Positions 11,089 through 19,683 of a stretch of DNA of 64,000 nucleotides are shown here, piece by piece. A model generated the notes under the pieces. It saw only the letters and a program-made list of their open reading frames with translations, searched no databases and was not told the origin of the DNA. Positions within the stretch are counted from its first letter, which is position 1. Every line of letters begins with the position of its first letter. The DNA is from Chlorobaculum sp. (GTDB lineage Bacteria; Bacteroidota; Chlorobiia; Chlorobiales; Chlorobiaceae). The position numbers and the translations under genes were made by a program. The stretch spans positions 1 through 64,000 of the forward strand of contig JAAXWU010000001.1 of the NCBI GenBank assembly GCA_013334855.1, given 5' to 3'.

Positions 11089-11538
11089 ATGAAAAACAGA
11101 TTGATACTCACTGTACCCCTGCTCTCCGCTACGATGTTACTTCAAGCAGGGTTGACGGCACTCGCCGCCGAGGAAGCGGCATGGTATCAGCCGCCGCCGC
11201 CATCGGCAACCCAGCCGAGCCAAACGCCGAGACCCGTGCCGGTACAACCGGCGCCTCCACCGCCTCAACCCCGGCAGGAGGAGTACCGAGACTGGAGACC
11301 GATGCGGTACGACATGCCGATGCACTACCGGATGATGGAGCCGGAAATGATCTACGGTTATCAGCTCATGTCGTCGAAAGAGTGTCTCGACTACATGAAG
11401 CGGCTGCATTCGGCAAAGAGCTTCGAGGAGCGGGAGCAGCTCCGCCTGGAGCATCACCGCCTCATGCAGGAGCGCGCCCGGAAGCGTCACATGATGCTGC
11501 CAGACATGCCTGGCCCAGGCAGCGCTCCGGGGTGGTAA
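11089..11538 (+). CDS. Small exported Pro/Met-rich protein
   Basis: A 149-residue protein with a clear signal peptide (KNRLILTVPLLSATMLLQAG, cleavage expected after ALAA near residue 27), a Pro/Gln-rich stretch (residues 33-62) and then a Met/Arg/His-rich tail with MRYDMPMHYRMMEPEM and RKRHMMLPDMPG. The Shine-Dalgarno AAGGGA lies just upstream. It is probably periplasmic or envelope-bound. The many Met and His residues could bind metal, but this is inference; I recognise no family. A strong terminator follows at 11568. Confidence 0.7.
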   Translation: MKNRLILTVPLLSATMLLQAGLTALAAEEAAWYQPPPPSATQPSQTPRPVPVQPAPPPPQPRQEEYRDWRPMRYDMPMHYRMMEPEMIYGYQLMSSKECLDYMKRLHSAKSFEEREQLRLEHHRLMQERARKRHMMLPDMPGPGSAPGW

Positions 11539-11567
11539 GCCATTGGCTTGCCGGAGCCTGATGCAAT

Positions 11568-11607
11568 CAGAAGGCCGCCCTCTCCTGGCGGCCTTTCGTT
11601 TTTTTAT
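11568..11607 (+). terminator. Rho-independent terminator
   Basis: GAAGGCCGCC-CTCTCCT-GGCGGCCTTTC followed by GTTTTTTT: a GC-rich stem of eight to nine pairs with a T tract, 30 bases after the exported-protein gene. Confidence 0.85.
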
Positions 11608-11809
11608 GTGAAAGATTGAGAGCCAACTTCTGCCGGTCGAGATCATGACGATGAAGCTTCTGCGAAAGAGCTGAAAATCATGACCGTATGACGCCACGAT
11701 ATTGATTTCATACCACTATATTATCGCTTGCCGCCCGGATCTTGACGAACAGGCGAAGGTTGTTGTAACGCACTGATTTGTAGATATTTACCATTGATTT
11801 TGCACCCAC

Positions 11810-12454
11810 ATGGAGCTTTTTTCCAAACTGGCCGACTTTATCCTGCACATTGACGGGCACCTTCAGGTACTCGCTTCGGAGTATGGCGTCTGGCTGTACG
11901 GCATTCTTTTTCTGATCGTCTTCTGCGAAACAGGATTGGTGGTTTTTCCGCTTCTTCCGGGCGACTCGCTGCTCTTCGCCGCCGGATCGCTTGCCGCGAT
12001 TCCACTGTCGCAGCTCAGCCCGCACTGGCTCTTCGCCATCTTCACCAGCGCGGCGCTGCTTGGCGATACGCTCAACTACTGGATCGGCAGAGGACTCGGG
12101 CCGAAGGTGTTCCATTTCGAGAAATCCGCCTTCTTCAATCCTGAGCATCTGAAGAAGACGCACGGATATTTCGAGAAATATGGCGGCAAGACCATCATCA
12201 TTGCCCGTTTTATCCCGATTGTCCGCACCTTCACCCCATTCGTGGCGGGTATCGGCGCCATGCCCTATCCGAAATTCATTTCGTTCAGCATTGCCGGAGC
12301 GCTGCTCTGGGTCGGATCGTTCTGCTATGGCGGATACTTTTTCGGTCAACTGCCGGTTATCAAAAGCAACCTGAAGCTGATGATTTTGGGGATTATCGCC
12401 GTGTCGGTGATGATTCCGGCTGTCGAGTACTTGAAGCATCGACTCCGGAAGTGA
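11810..12454 (+). CDS. DedA/SNARE-associated family membrane protein
   Basis: A 214-residue polytopic inner-membrane protein of the DedA (VTT/SNARE-associated) family. Diagnostic stretches are the FCETGLVVFPLLPGDSLLF segment near residue 40, the re-entrant-loop-like GDTLNYWIGRGLGP near residue 85, and the basic motif RFIPIVRTFTPFVAGIGAM near residue 135. Family members are thought to be lipid scramblases or flippases for undecaprenyl phosphate or phospholipids; the substrate here cannot be told. It is monocistronic as far as I can see. Confidence 0.9.
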   Translation: MELFSKLADFILHIDGHLQVLASEYGVWLYGILFLIVFCETGLVVFPLLPGDSLLFAAGSLAAIPLSQLSPHWLFAIFTSAALLGDTLNYWIGRGLGPKVFHFEKSAFFNPEHLKKTHGYFEKYGGKTIIIARFIPIVRTFTPFVAGIGAMPYPKFISFSIAGALLWVGSFCYGGYFFGQLPVIKSNLKLMILGIIAVSVMIPAVEYLKHRLRK

Positions 12455-12519
12455 GCATCGCGGCATCGATGTTCCCGAAAACGGGCAAAAAATAATTATG
12501 GTAATTTCCCGAATCTTCT

Positions 12520-12525
12520 TATAAT
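12520..12525 (+). promoter_or_regulatory. -10 element for tRNA-Pro
   Basis: A perfect TATAAT lies 12 bases before the tRNA 5' end, the expected place for a -10 hexamer; the -35 region is poor. Confidence 0.5.
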
Positions 12526-12537
12526 CCACTCCTTCAT

Positions 12538-12611
<74 letters not shown>

Positions 12612-12672
12612 CAAGTTTTTCCCTTCTTTATCCGGATGAGTTCCTTTCTCAACAAAAACCGGAATTTCTATT

Positions 12673-13149
12673 ATGGACTTTGAATGCCAATTCGTGTGCG
12701 AGCTGAAAGAGCTTGCACCGACGTCAGCCCTCTTCATTCGCGCGAGCACCACCATGAGCGAGCTCGGGTCGCTGTTTGAGAGCGGCTATCATGATATTCT
12801 GCAACTGCTTGCAAGCCAGCAGAAAGCGCCGTCCGGGCCGCCCTTCGCCCGCTACTTCGGCATGAGCGCCGGGACGTTCGAGATCGAATTCGGCTTTCCC
12901 GTCGAAAACGGTGTCGAGGGCGATGGAAAGATCGTCACCGGCTCGACCCCGTCGGGCAAAGCCGCGAGCTGCATGTATATCGGACCGTATGGCGAGATCG
13001 AGGCGGCCTACGACGCGCTCATGAAGTGGGTTGACGATAACGGCTTTGCGCTGAACGGCGAGGCGTATGAAATCTATCTCGACAATCCCGCCGAAACGCC
13101 GCCAGACCAGCTCAGAACGCGCATCTACCTGATGCTTGCTGAAGGCTGA
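12673..13149 (+). CDS. GyrI-like small-molecule-binding domain protein
   Basis: A stand-alone 158-residue protein of the GyrI-like/BmrR effector-binding superfamily. The pattern PPFARYFGM...FEIEFGFPVE...GSTPSGKAASCMYIGPYGEIEAAYDALMKWV...YEIYLDNPAETPPDQLRTRIYLML, ending with the final strand, covers the whole domain. No DNA-binding domain is attached. Relatives bind hydrophobic ligands or, in some cases, hydrolyse them; the role here is unknown. It lies 60 bases after tRNA-Pro. Confidence 0.8.
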   Translation: MDFECQFVCELKELAPTSALFIRASTTMSELGSLFESGYHDILQLLASQQKAPSGPPFARYFGMSAGTFEIEFGFPVENGVEGDGKIVTGSTPSGKAASCMYIGPYGEIEAAYDALMKWVDDNGFALNGEAYEIYLDNPAETPPDQLRTRIYLMLAEG

Positions 13150-13222
13150 CGGGAATTGTATCCCTGTCGCGGTGATTCTATAAAGAGAAAGAACTTTATA
13201 ATTATATCACCGATAGCCTCGC

Positions 13223-14701
13223 ATGAATCTGCGCGATCTGCACTGCATCGTTATCGGAGCCGGTATCGGCGGTCTTGCCACCGGTGCGCTGCTCGCCCGC
13301 CGGGGCGTGCAGGTCACGGTGCTCGAAGCGCGTCACTATCCGGGCGGCTGCGCCTCCACCTTTACCTCCGGCGGCTATCGCTTCGACGCGGGCGCGACCG
13401 TGGGTTGCGGCTTCCACTCCGGCGGGCCGCTTGACAATCTCGGCAAGGAGCTTGGCATCATCTGGCCGGTACACGCCGAGCCGATTGCCTGGCAGTACCG
13501 GCACCGTGACCTTCGCCTTGATCTTTCATCCTCTCGTGAGAATATCATCGCCCGCTTTCCCCGGTCGCAAACTTTCTGGGACGAACAGGCCCGCCTTGCC
13601 CGGACGCTCTGGCGCTTGTCCGCCGATGGCCTGCCCTGGCCCGTCGCCGGTGCCCGGGATGTAGCCGGAATTGCCGGACGGGCGCTCGCGTCACTGCCGG
13701 ACTCACTCCGCCTCCTTCCGTTCGTGAGACAATCCGCACACGAGTGGCTCGCTTCGCACGGTCTCGACGCCGATGCCGATTTCATGCGCTTCATCGACGC
13801 GCAGCTCCTGATCTCCGTCCAGACCACCTCGCGCCACGCCAATGCGCTGAACGCCGCCATCGCGCTCGATCTGCCCGTTGCGGGCACCTGGCGCGTCGAG
13901 GGCGGCATCGGCGCGGTGGCCCGGCTTCTTGCAGAATCGATCGAGCGCGACGGCGGCGCGGTATTGTACAACAAAAAGGTAATCCGGCTCGACAGCATCC
14001 GCAGAGAGGTGCTTGGCGTCGAAACTGCCGATGGTGACGCTCTTGCCGCCGATGCACTGATCGCCAACCTCACGCCTGAATCGCTGGAGGTACTCGACGA
14101 CTCTCCTCCGGCGGGCAAGCAGGATGCGTCGGCCTCCTCCGGCTGGAGCGCCTTCATGCTCTATCTCGGCGTCGATGCCACGATATTCGATCACGCCGGA
14201 GCCGACCATCTGCAAATCGTTGCGCCGGATGGCGAGCTTGGCGAAGGAAGGAGCCTCTTCATCTCGGCTTCACCGGAAGGCGAAGCCGGACGAGCGCCCG
14301 AAGGTCAACGCGCCGTCACCATTTCGACGCACACCGACGCAGCTCCCTGGTTCGAGACCCTGCATCAGGGCCGAGAGCGGTATGAAGAGATGAAAAAGCA
14401 ATATACCGACAGGTCGCTTGCACTTCTCTTCGAACAGCTTCCCGAAGCGCGTGACGCTCTCCACTCGATGACGGCGGCTACACCGCTCTCCTGGGAGCTC
14501 TGGACGGGGCGGCGCTGGGGTCACGCCGGCGGATACCCGCAAACCTCGCTCTTCGGCGTTCGTGGCCCCGCCACGAAATACAATAATCTGTTCCTCGCCG
14601 GGGACTCGATCTTCCCCGGCCAGTCGCTGCCGGGCGTGGTCACCGGAGCACGCCGAACGGTCGAGCTGCTTTCGCAGCGGGCGTCGAAGCTGCGGTGGTG
14701 A
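13223..14701 (+). CDS. FAD-dependent oxidoreductase, CrtI/CrtISO-like
   Basis: A 492-residue flavoprotein of the carotenoid desaturase/isomerase superfamily. The N-terminal FAD-binding motif VIGAGIGGLATGALLARRG (residues 10-28) is followed by VLEARHYPGGCASTF, and the C-terminus carries the second FAD motif NNLFLAGDSIFPGQSLPGVVTGARR, both hallmarks of CrtI, CrtH and retinol-saturase-like enzymes. A role in carotenoid desaturation or cis-trans isomerisation fits a phototroph, but sequence inspection alone cannot separate these activities. No other carotenoid gene is adjacent. Confidence 0.75.
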   Translation: MNLRDLHCIVIGAGIGGLATGALLARRGVQVTVLEARHYPGGCASTFTSGGYRFDAGATVGCGFHSGGPLDNLGKELGIIWPVHAEPIAWQYRHRDLRLDLSSSRENIIARFPRSQTFWDEQARLARTLWRLSADGLPWPVAGARDVAGIAGRALASLPDSLRLLPFVRQSAHEWLASHGLDADADFMRFIDAQLLISVQTTSRHANALNAAIALDLPVAGTWRVEGGIGAVARLLAESIERDGGAVLYNKKVIRLDSIRREVLGVETADGDALAADALIANLTPESLEVLDDSPPAGKQDASASSGWSAFMLYLGVDATIFDHAGADHLQIVAPDGELGEGRSLFISASPEGEAGRAPEGQRAVTISTHTDAAPWFETLHQGRERYEEMKKQYTDRSLALLFEQLPEARDALHSMTAATPLSWELWTGRRWGHAGGYPQTSLFGVRGPATKYNNLFLAGDSIFPGQSLPGVVTGARRTVELLSQRASKLRW

Positions 14702-14730
14702 GAAATTGTTGTTTCTCACTGCTTCAGAGA

Positions 14731-14773
14731 TATGGGACTCATGGGACCTTTGGGACTTGTGGGACTTATAGGA
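14731..14773 (+). repeat. Short tandem repeat of TGGGAC(C/T)
   Basis: Four near-copies of an 8-10-base unit built on TGGGACT in a row. The complementary unit (GTCCTAT) is repeated at 16213-16249 and a related GTCCTT array lies at 56617-56655, so this is a dispersed simple repeat family. Confidence 0.75.
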
Positions 14774-14831
14774 GGAAGAGGAAGGCGCCGTCGCTTGCCA
14801 CTAATTGGCCTGCTCCGTGTATATTCTTGCT

Positions 14832-16082
14832 ATGGAGCTTCAGGAAAAAATCACGATTCTTTCGGGGGCGGCGCGGTACGACGCTTCGTGCGCGTCGAGC
14901 GGTTGCAGCAACGACACGCCGCGCCGGGGGATGGGCAACACCTCGCAGGGGGGCATCTGCCACTCGTGGGCGGATGACGGGCGCTGCATCTCGCTCCTGA
15001 AAATCCTGCTCTCCAACGACTGCCGCTACGACTGCGCCTACTGCGTCAACCGCTCCTCGAACCCCGTGCCGCGAGCGTCGTTCACTGCTCGCGAGGTGGT
15101 CGATCTGACGATGGAGTTCTACCGGCGCAACTACATCGAGGGGCTGTTCCTCAGCTCGGCGGTCAACGTGAGTCCCGACCACACGATGGAGGCGATGGTG
15201 CGAGTGGCGGAAATCCTGCGTAACGAGGAGCGCTTTGGCGGATATATTCACCTCAAGATCATTCCCGGCAGCAGCCCGGAGCTGGTACGCCGCGCTGGAC
15301 TCGCCGCCGACCGGATCAGCGTCAACATCGAGCTGCCCTCCAGCGAGTCGCTCAAACGTCTCGCGCCGCAGAAGAGCAAAGAGGCGATTCTCGCCCCGAT
15401 GAAGCTCATCGGCGCGGAGGCTGGCGCGAGCCTCGCCGAGCGGCGCAAGAGCCGCAACGCGCCGCGCTTCGCCCCCGCCGGGCAGAGCACGCAGATGATC
15501 ATCGGCGCGAGTCCCGAAACCGACCTGCAAATCCTCCGCCTCTCGCAGGGACTCTACAGCCGCATGAACCTCAAGCGGGTCTACTACTCCGCCTTCGTGC
15601 CGGTCAACAGCGACAACCGCCTGCCCGTGCTCTCGGCGCCGCCGCTCCTGCGCGAGCATCGCCTCTACCAGGCCGACTGGCTTCTACGCTTCTACGGCTT
15701 TTCGGCGGAGGAGATTCTCTCGGACGATGCGCCTAACCTCGACGAATCGTTCGACCCTAAAACCGCCTGGGCGCTGCGAAATCCGGCCTTCTTCCCGGTC
15801 GAGATCAACCGCGCCGATTATGCGACTTTGCTGCGCGTACCGGGCATCGGCGTCACCTCGGCCCGGCGCATCATCGCCGCCCGCCGCTTTGCGCCCATCT
15901 CGCCGGAGGGAATGAAAAAGATCGGCGTGGTGATGAAACGGGCAAAATATTTCATCACCTGTTCGGGGCGACCTTTTGAAATCATCGATCAGCAACCCGC
16001 CCGCCTCCGCCAGCGCCTCCTGCTCGGCGACGGCAGCGAAGCGAAACTACCGAGGCAGCTCGTGTTGCCGGGGCTGGGGTGA
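14832..16082 (+). CDS. Radical SAM protein of the putative DNA modification/repair type
   Basis: A 416-residue radical SAM enzyme. The cluster-binding motif is CRYDCAYC near residue 62, preceded by another Cys-rich stretch (CASSGCSN near residue 20, and C46 and C55). The C-terminal part includes a helix-hairpin-helix (TLLRVPGIGVTSARRI near residue 335), a DNA-binding motif. This architecture matches the rSAM family that is usually paired with a DUF4130 protein or a uracil-DNA-glycosylase, and the partner gene indeed follows at 16270. A role in DNA repair or base modification is inferred from those features. The start at 14832 avoids a weak nine-residue upstream extension. Confidence 0.85.
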   Translation: MELQEKITILSGAARYDASCASSGCSNDTPRRGMGNTSQGGICHSWADDGRCISLLKILLSNDCRYDCAYCVNRSSNPVPRASFTAREVVDLTMEFYRRNYIEGLFLSSAVNVSPDHTMEAMVRVAEILRNEERFGGYIHLKIIPGSSPELVRRAGLAADRISVNIELPSSESLKRLAPQKSKEAILAPMKLIGAEAGASLAERRKSRNAPRFAPAGQSTQMIIGASPETDLQILRLSQGLYSRMNLKRVYYSAFVPVNSDNRLPVLSAPPLLREHRLYQADWLLRFYGFSAEEILSDDAPNLDESFDPKTAWALRNPAFFPVEINRADYATLLRVPGIGVTSARRIIAARRFAPISPEGMKKIGVVMKRAKYFITCSGRPFEIIDQQPARLRQRLLLGDGSEAKLPRQLVLPGLG

Positions 16083-16087
16083 GGAAA

Positions 16088-16120
16088 AATGGATAATTGA
16101 CAATGGATAATGGATAATTG
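16088..16120 (+). repeat. TGGATAATTGACAA-type intergenic repeat
   Basis: Tandem ATGGATAATTGACA / ATGGATAATGGATAATTG units. A similar string occurs at 57962-57992. Confidence 0.7.
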
Positions 16121-16212
16121 TAAGATGGGAAGAGAACGTAGGGTTGGAAAAAAAGATTCCAGCGTTATTTGTCCAGCGCTACGAAACACGATAATCCTTT
16201 ACTTCTTCCATT

Positions 16213-16249
16213 CGTCCTACAAGACCTATATGTCCTATAAGTCCTATTC
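16213..16249 (+). repeat. Short tandem repeat of GTCCTAT
   Basis: Four units of 8-10 bases (GTCCTACAA, GACCTATAT, GTCCTATAA, GTCCTATTC), the reverse complement of the family at 14731-14773. Both arrays frame the radical SAM gene. Confidence 0.75.
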
Positions 16250-16269
16250 TTTCAAGCGAAACACAACCC

Positions 16270-17007
16270 ATGAACAAATACCTCTACGACGGCACGCCAG
16301 AGGGGCTGGTGTCGGCCATTGCGGCGATTCTCGATAGCGGCGAAAATCCTGAAAAGACCGTGCTCTCCGTCCGGCAGGATACACTGTTCGAGGAGGGATT
16401 GTTCCTGCGCACCGACTCTGCCCTTGCCGAAGCGCTCTTCGAGCGGCTCCGGCAGCGAGCGCCTGATGCCGTGCAGACGCTCTGGTACTTCACGATGGCC
16501 GAAGCCGACGGGCTGGAGACGAGCCTTTTGCGCTACGTCGCCCTCGCTTTCGAGCATGGCGACCGGGTCAACGGCTACCTGACCCACGCAAGCGTCAAGG
16601 CCATCGTCGGCACGGCCCGCAAGGCTGGCCGTGAATTGCACCGAATGAAGGGTCTCTTGCGCTTCGAACAGCTTCGAGACGGAACCTGGCTGGCTCGGAT
16701 GGAGCCGGACTGCAACGTCCTCCATCCCCTCGCCCGCCATTTCAGCCGCCGCCTGCGCGGGCAGCAGTGGTTCATCTATGACGTCCGCCGCCGGAGCGCT
16801 GCACACTGGAACGGCCGCGACCTCAGCTTCGGTACCCTCGAACAGTTCAGTCGCCCCGAACTCTCCGAAGAGGAAAAAGCCGTCCGGCAGATGTGGCAAT
16901 CCTTCTTCAAGACCATCGCCATCCCCGAACGCAAAAACCCCCGCCTCCAGAAATCCAACATGCCCGCCAAATACTGGAAATACCTCACCGAAAAGCAGGG
17001 GGAGTGA
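16270..17007 (+). CDS. DUF4130 (TIGR03915-type) putative DNA metabolism protein
   Basis: A 245-residue protein of the family that is always found next to the radical SAM protein described at 14832. It begins MNKYLYDGTPEGLVSAIAAIL, has the conserved tract VNGYLTHASVKAIVGTARKAGRELHRMKGLLRF in the middle, and ends in KSNMPAKYWKYLTEK. In other bacteria the same domain can be fused to uracil-DNA-glycosylase. The two genes together are likely one functional unit acting on DNA. The 187-base gap between them holds only simple repeats. Confidence 0.8.
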   Translation: MNKYLYDGTPEGLVSAIAAILDSGENPEKTVLSVRQDTLFEEGLFLRTDSALAEALFERLRQRAPDAVQTLWYFTMAEADGLETSLLRYVALAFEHGDRVNGYLTHASVKAIVGTARKAGRELHRMKGLLRFEQLRDGTWLARMEPDCNVLHPLARHFSRRLRGQQWFIYDVRRRSAAHWNGRDLSFGTLEQFSRPELSEEEKAVRQMWQSFFKTIAIPERKNPRLQKSNMPAKYWKYLTEKQGE

Positions 17008-17028
17008 TGCGGAGATGACGCCAACCCG

Positions 17029-18201
17029 CTAATAGAGAAACATCGGCTTGCCCATGACGCTTCGCATCTTCGGGCGGTAGCTGCGCAGGTCGTAGAGTTC
17101 GCTGATATCGACCTGCTTGGTGTTGGCCGACACATCAGCCAGCGGCAGGCAGGTGTAGATACCATTCTGCAGCGCCACCATCACGCCGAAGGTCTTTTTT
17201 TCAACCAGCTCCACGGCAAGCTGGGCGAAGTTGAAGCCCACCATCAGATCGAGCGCATCCGGAATACCCGAACGCATCAGGTAGCCGAGAGGCTGGCAGA
17301 TCACCTCCTGGCCGGTCAGCATCGAGATCGTCTCGCGGGTGAGCTGGCCGATACCGGCATGTTCTTTCCCCTCGTCATCGTACCGGCGACCGCAATATTC
17401 GATCATCTTGCTGCCGATCATCCGCGCCCCTTCGCTGATGGCGATCATGGAGTAGCAGCTCGGGTTGGCCGCCTTGTCCTGAATCACATACTCGGCAAGC
17501 GTTTCGGGATCGAAGGGCACTTCGGGAATAAGGGCGCGGTCAACCCCGGCCAGGTAGGCGCTGATCAGGCAGGTCTCGCCGGTGCTGCGTCCGAACAGCT
17601 CGACGATGGTGATGCGTTCGAGCGAGCCGGAGCTGGTGCGGAGCTGGTGGATGTACTGTACGCTCCTCGTAACGGCCGTGCCAAAGCCGATGCAGTAATC
17701 CGACCCGTAGACGTCGTTATCCATCGTCTTCGGCACCGCGATCACCCGGACGCCCGCTCTGGAGAGATGCTCCGCGTAGCCGAGCGTATCGTCGCCGCCG
17801 ATAACGATGATGACATCGAGACCAAGCGCTTCGATGCCGCGAAGCACATGCACGGTAAGGTCGAAATTACCAGAGTGAAACAGCCCCGCACGCAGCAGAT
17901 GGGACGAACTGCGCAGGAACGCGGGAATCTCTTTCTTCTGGAGGTTGCCGGGATTGACGCGGCTGGTATGAAGCAGGGTGCCACCGGTGCGGTCGATTCG
18001 CCGGACAAGCTCGGAATCGAGTTCGGTGATATGCTCCGCGCGGGAGGCCGGATCATCGGGATCGAAGGCCAGGAGGCCGTTCCAGCCCCGACGGATGCCG
18101 GTCACCCGGTACCCCTTCTCGGCGCTGATGGTCACGATGGTCTTGATGCACGCATTGATGCCGGGTGCGTCGCCGCCTCCGGTCAGGACACCGATATGCA
18201 T
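17029..18201 (-). CDS. pfp: 6-phosphofructokinase, probably PPi-dependent
   Basis: Phosphorylates fructose 6-phosphate to the 1,6-bisphosphate. The 390-residue protein begins MHIGVLTGGGDAPGINACI, a standard PFK start. The phosphoryl-donor site reads GGDDTLG near residue 105, with Asp where ATP enzymes have Gly (GGDG), and the catalytic tract reads PKTMDNDV near residue 130, with Lys where ATP enzymes have Gly (PGTIDND). Both substitutions are the known markers of pyrophosphate-dependent PFK, which works reversibly. The assignment to PPi rests on these two sites. The gene stands alone on the - strand. Confidence 0.85.
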   Translation of the reverse strand: MHIGVLTGGGDAPGINACIKTIVTISAEKGYRVTGIRRGWNGLLAFDPDDPASRAEHITELDSELVRRIDRTGGTLLHTSRVNPGNLQKKEIPAFLRSSSHLLRAGLFHSGNFDLTVHVLRGIEALGLDVIIVIGGDDTLGYAEHLSRAGVRVIAVPKTMDNDVYGSDYCIGFGTAVTRSVQYIHQLRTSSGSLERITIVELFGRSTGETCLISAYLAGVDRALIPEVPFDPETLAEYVIQDKAANPSCYSMIAISEGARMIGSKMIEYCGRRYDDEGKEHAGIGQLTRETISMLTGQEVICQPLGYLMRSGIPDALDLMVGFNFAQLAVELVEKKTFGVMVALQNGIYTCLPLADVSANTKQVDISELYDLRSYRPKMRSVMGKPMFLY

Positions 18202-18250
18202 TGGCTGTCATCCCGTCGAAAAGTTGCGGAACAAACGGCGGATTCAGAAA

Positions 18251-18751
18251 TTACTTCCTCGAACGCCTCGTCTTTTTGACATCGTCGCCAGAAGTGTGCT
18301 CCCGGCGGGAGTCGGTCGCGATTTCGCTCGCCGTGCGGGTATCGATTGAATCCGCCGGAGGAATCTGGCCAGGGGCGTTCATCGAATAAAATTCGATCAG
18401 GTTGCCATCCGGATCCATCACGAAGAATGCGCGACCTTCACGGCGATGCGCAGGCTGGGTGACCAGATGCACGCCGCGATCGTCGAGATAGATGGCGGCC
18501 TGATCGACCTCGGTATCCGTGGCCAGCCTGAAGCCGAAATGATCCACCCGTATATCCCGTGCGTCCGCCGTACCGGGCGTCTCGGCCTTGACCAGGACGA
18601 GCATATCGGTATTGAGGCGCAGGTATGAGATATTGGCTCCGGCGCGGTGATCCACCCTGAAGCCGAGAATACCTGCATAGAACTCTTCGGACAACCGTAC
18701 GTCGTTGACCCGAAGCGTAATCTGGTTAATCCCCGTCAGATTCATCTTCAT
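18251..18751 (-). CDS. VOC (glyoxalase/bleomycin-resistance fold) protein
   Basis: A 166-residue single-domain VOC protein: KMNLTGINQITLRVNDVRLSEE at the N-terminus, HFGFR in the middle and FFVMDPDGNLIEFYSMN at the end of the domain, followed by a basic, charged tail of about 45 residues. VOC proteins bind a metal and act as glyoxalases, dioxygenases or binding proteins; the substrate here is unknown. The start at 18751 lies inside the end of the rpoZ gene (26-base overlap) and has GGAGG six bases upstream; ATG at 18745 is also possible. Confidence 0.8.
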   Translation of the reverse strand: MKMNLTGINQITLRVNDVRLSEEFYAGILGFRVDHRAGANISYLRLNTDMLVLVKAETPGTADARDIRVDHFGFRLATDTEVDQAAIYLDDRGVHLVTQPAHRREGRAFFVMDPDGNLIEFYSMNAPGQIPPADSIDTRTASEIATDSRREHTSGDDVKKTRRSRK

Positions 18752-19079
18752 CCTCGGCCTCCGGCGCTCTGGTTTCAGGAGTTTTTTCGAGAACATAGTC
18801 GTACTGGTGATCGAAATACTGCGCGACCGCCTGCTGCGACGGTTTTTCACGGCACTCGAACTCGACGCTGATGGCGATCTGCTCGGGAAATACCTTTTCC
18901 GACTCGGACTCCGAAGCGGGATTGCGGATCATCTCCTTGTACGGCAGCAAACGCTCTTCGAGTTCGGAGCGCTCCTCTTCGTGAATCTCCTTCGCTTTCT
19001 TCGAAATGGCGACAACGGTTTCATAGAGGTTTTCATGCGTACTTCTGAGCTTGTTCAAATCTACTGGTTTGACCGACAT
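18726..19079 (-). CDS. rpoZ: RNA polymerase omega subunit (Chlorobi/Bacteroidetes type)
   Basis: A 117-residue protein with the short conserved helix region STHENLYETVVAISKKAKEIHEE near residues 13-35 that is the core of omega in this phylum, followed by a long acidic, less conserved tail (EAEDEDESDGD). Its position directly downstream of gmk is also the common one for rpoZ. I infer function from these two points; similarity to proteobacterial omega is weak. Confidence 0.75.
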   Translation of the reverse strand: MSVKPVDLNKLRSTHENLYETVVAISKKAKEIHEEERSELEERLLPYKEMIRNPASESESEKVFPEQIAISVEFECREKPSQQAVAQYFDHQYDYVLEKTPETRAPEAEDEDESDGD

Positions 19080-19091
19080 GGCAATAGTGCG

Positions 19092-19679
19092 TTATGATTG
19101 TGGAAGAAAATCGGCGATCCGGGAGGCAACCGCATCGACGGTAGTCCCGAGATCGTCATTGACCACTACAAAATCGAATGCATCGGCATGGGAAAGCTCC
19201 ATCTCTGCCCGTTCGAGGCGCGTTTTCAGCGCTTCGGCGCTCTCGCTCTCGCGGGATTGCAATCGCCGGGCAAGCTCCTCCATGCTCGGAGGCTTGAGAA
19301 AAACGAGCAGCGCCCGCTCTCCGAAAATTCTTTTGAGATTCAGGGCGCCCTTCACATCGAGATCGAACAGCAGGTTGCGACCCGCTTCGATAGCCTCGCT
19401 GGTCTTGTCGAGCAACGTTCCATAGAAATTACCGAAAAAGAACTCATGTTCGATGAAGCCGTTCTCGGCAATCTTTTGTTCGAACGCTTCGCGGCTCAGG
19501 AAGTGGTAATCGACGCCGTCGCGCTCCCCTGCCCGCATCTGGCGCGTGGTGGCTGAAACCGAAAATTCGAGCGAGCCGAGGCGCTCCATCACGAGTTTGG
19601 CCACCGTCGATTTTCCGGTGCCGGAGGGGGCTGAAAAAACGATCAACCGGCCCTGACCCGAAACCTGTTCCGTGCTCAT
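19092..19679 (-). CDS. gmk: Guanylate kinase
   Basis: Converts GMP to GDP with ATP. The 195-residue protein (MSTEQVSGQGRLIVFSAPSGTGKSTVAK) has the P-loop SAPSGTGKST, the GMP-binding tract TTRQMRAGERDGVDYHFLSREAFE and the lid region, at the normal family length. I start at 19679; the open frame further upstream overlaps the end of yicC. It lies four bases after yicC. Confidence 0.95.
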   Translation of the reverse strand: MSTEQVSGQGRLIVFSAPSGTGKSTVAKLVMERLGSLEFSVSATTRQMRAGERDGVDYHFLSREAFEQKIAENGFIEHEFFFGNFYGTLLDKTSEAIEAGRNLLFDLDVKGALNLKRIFGERALLVFLKPPSMEELARRLQSRESESAEALKTRLERAEMELSHADAFDFVVVNDDLGTTVDAVASRIADFLPQS

Positions 19680-19683
19680 AGGC

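Noticed and set aside
14698-14720. GTGAGAAA..TTTCTCAC inverted repeat after the CrtI-like gene as terminator
   Set aside because: The stem is AT-rich and no T tract follows it.
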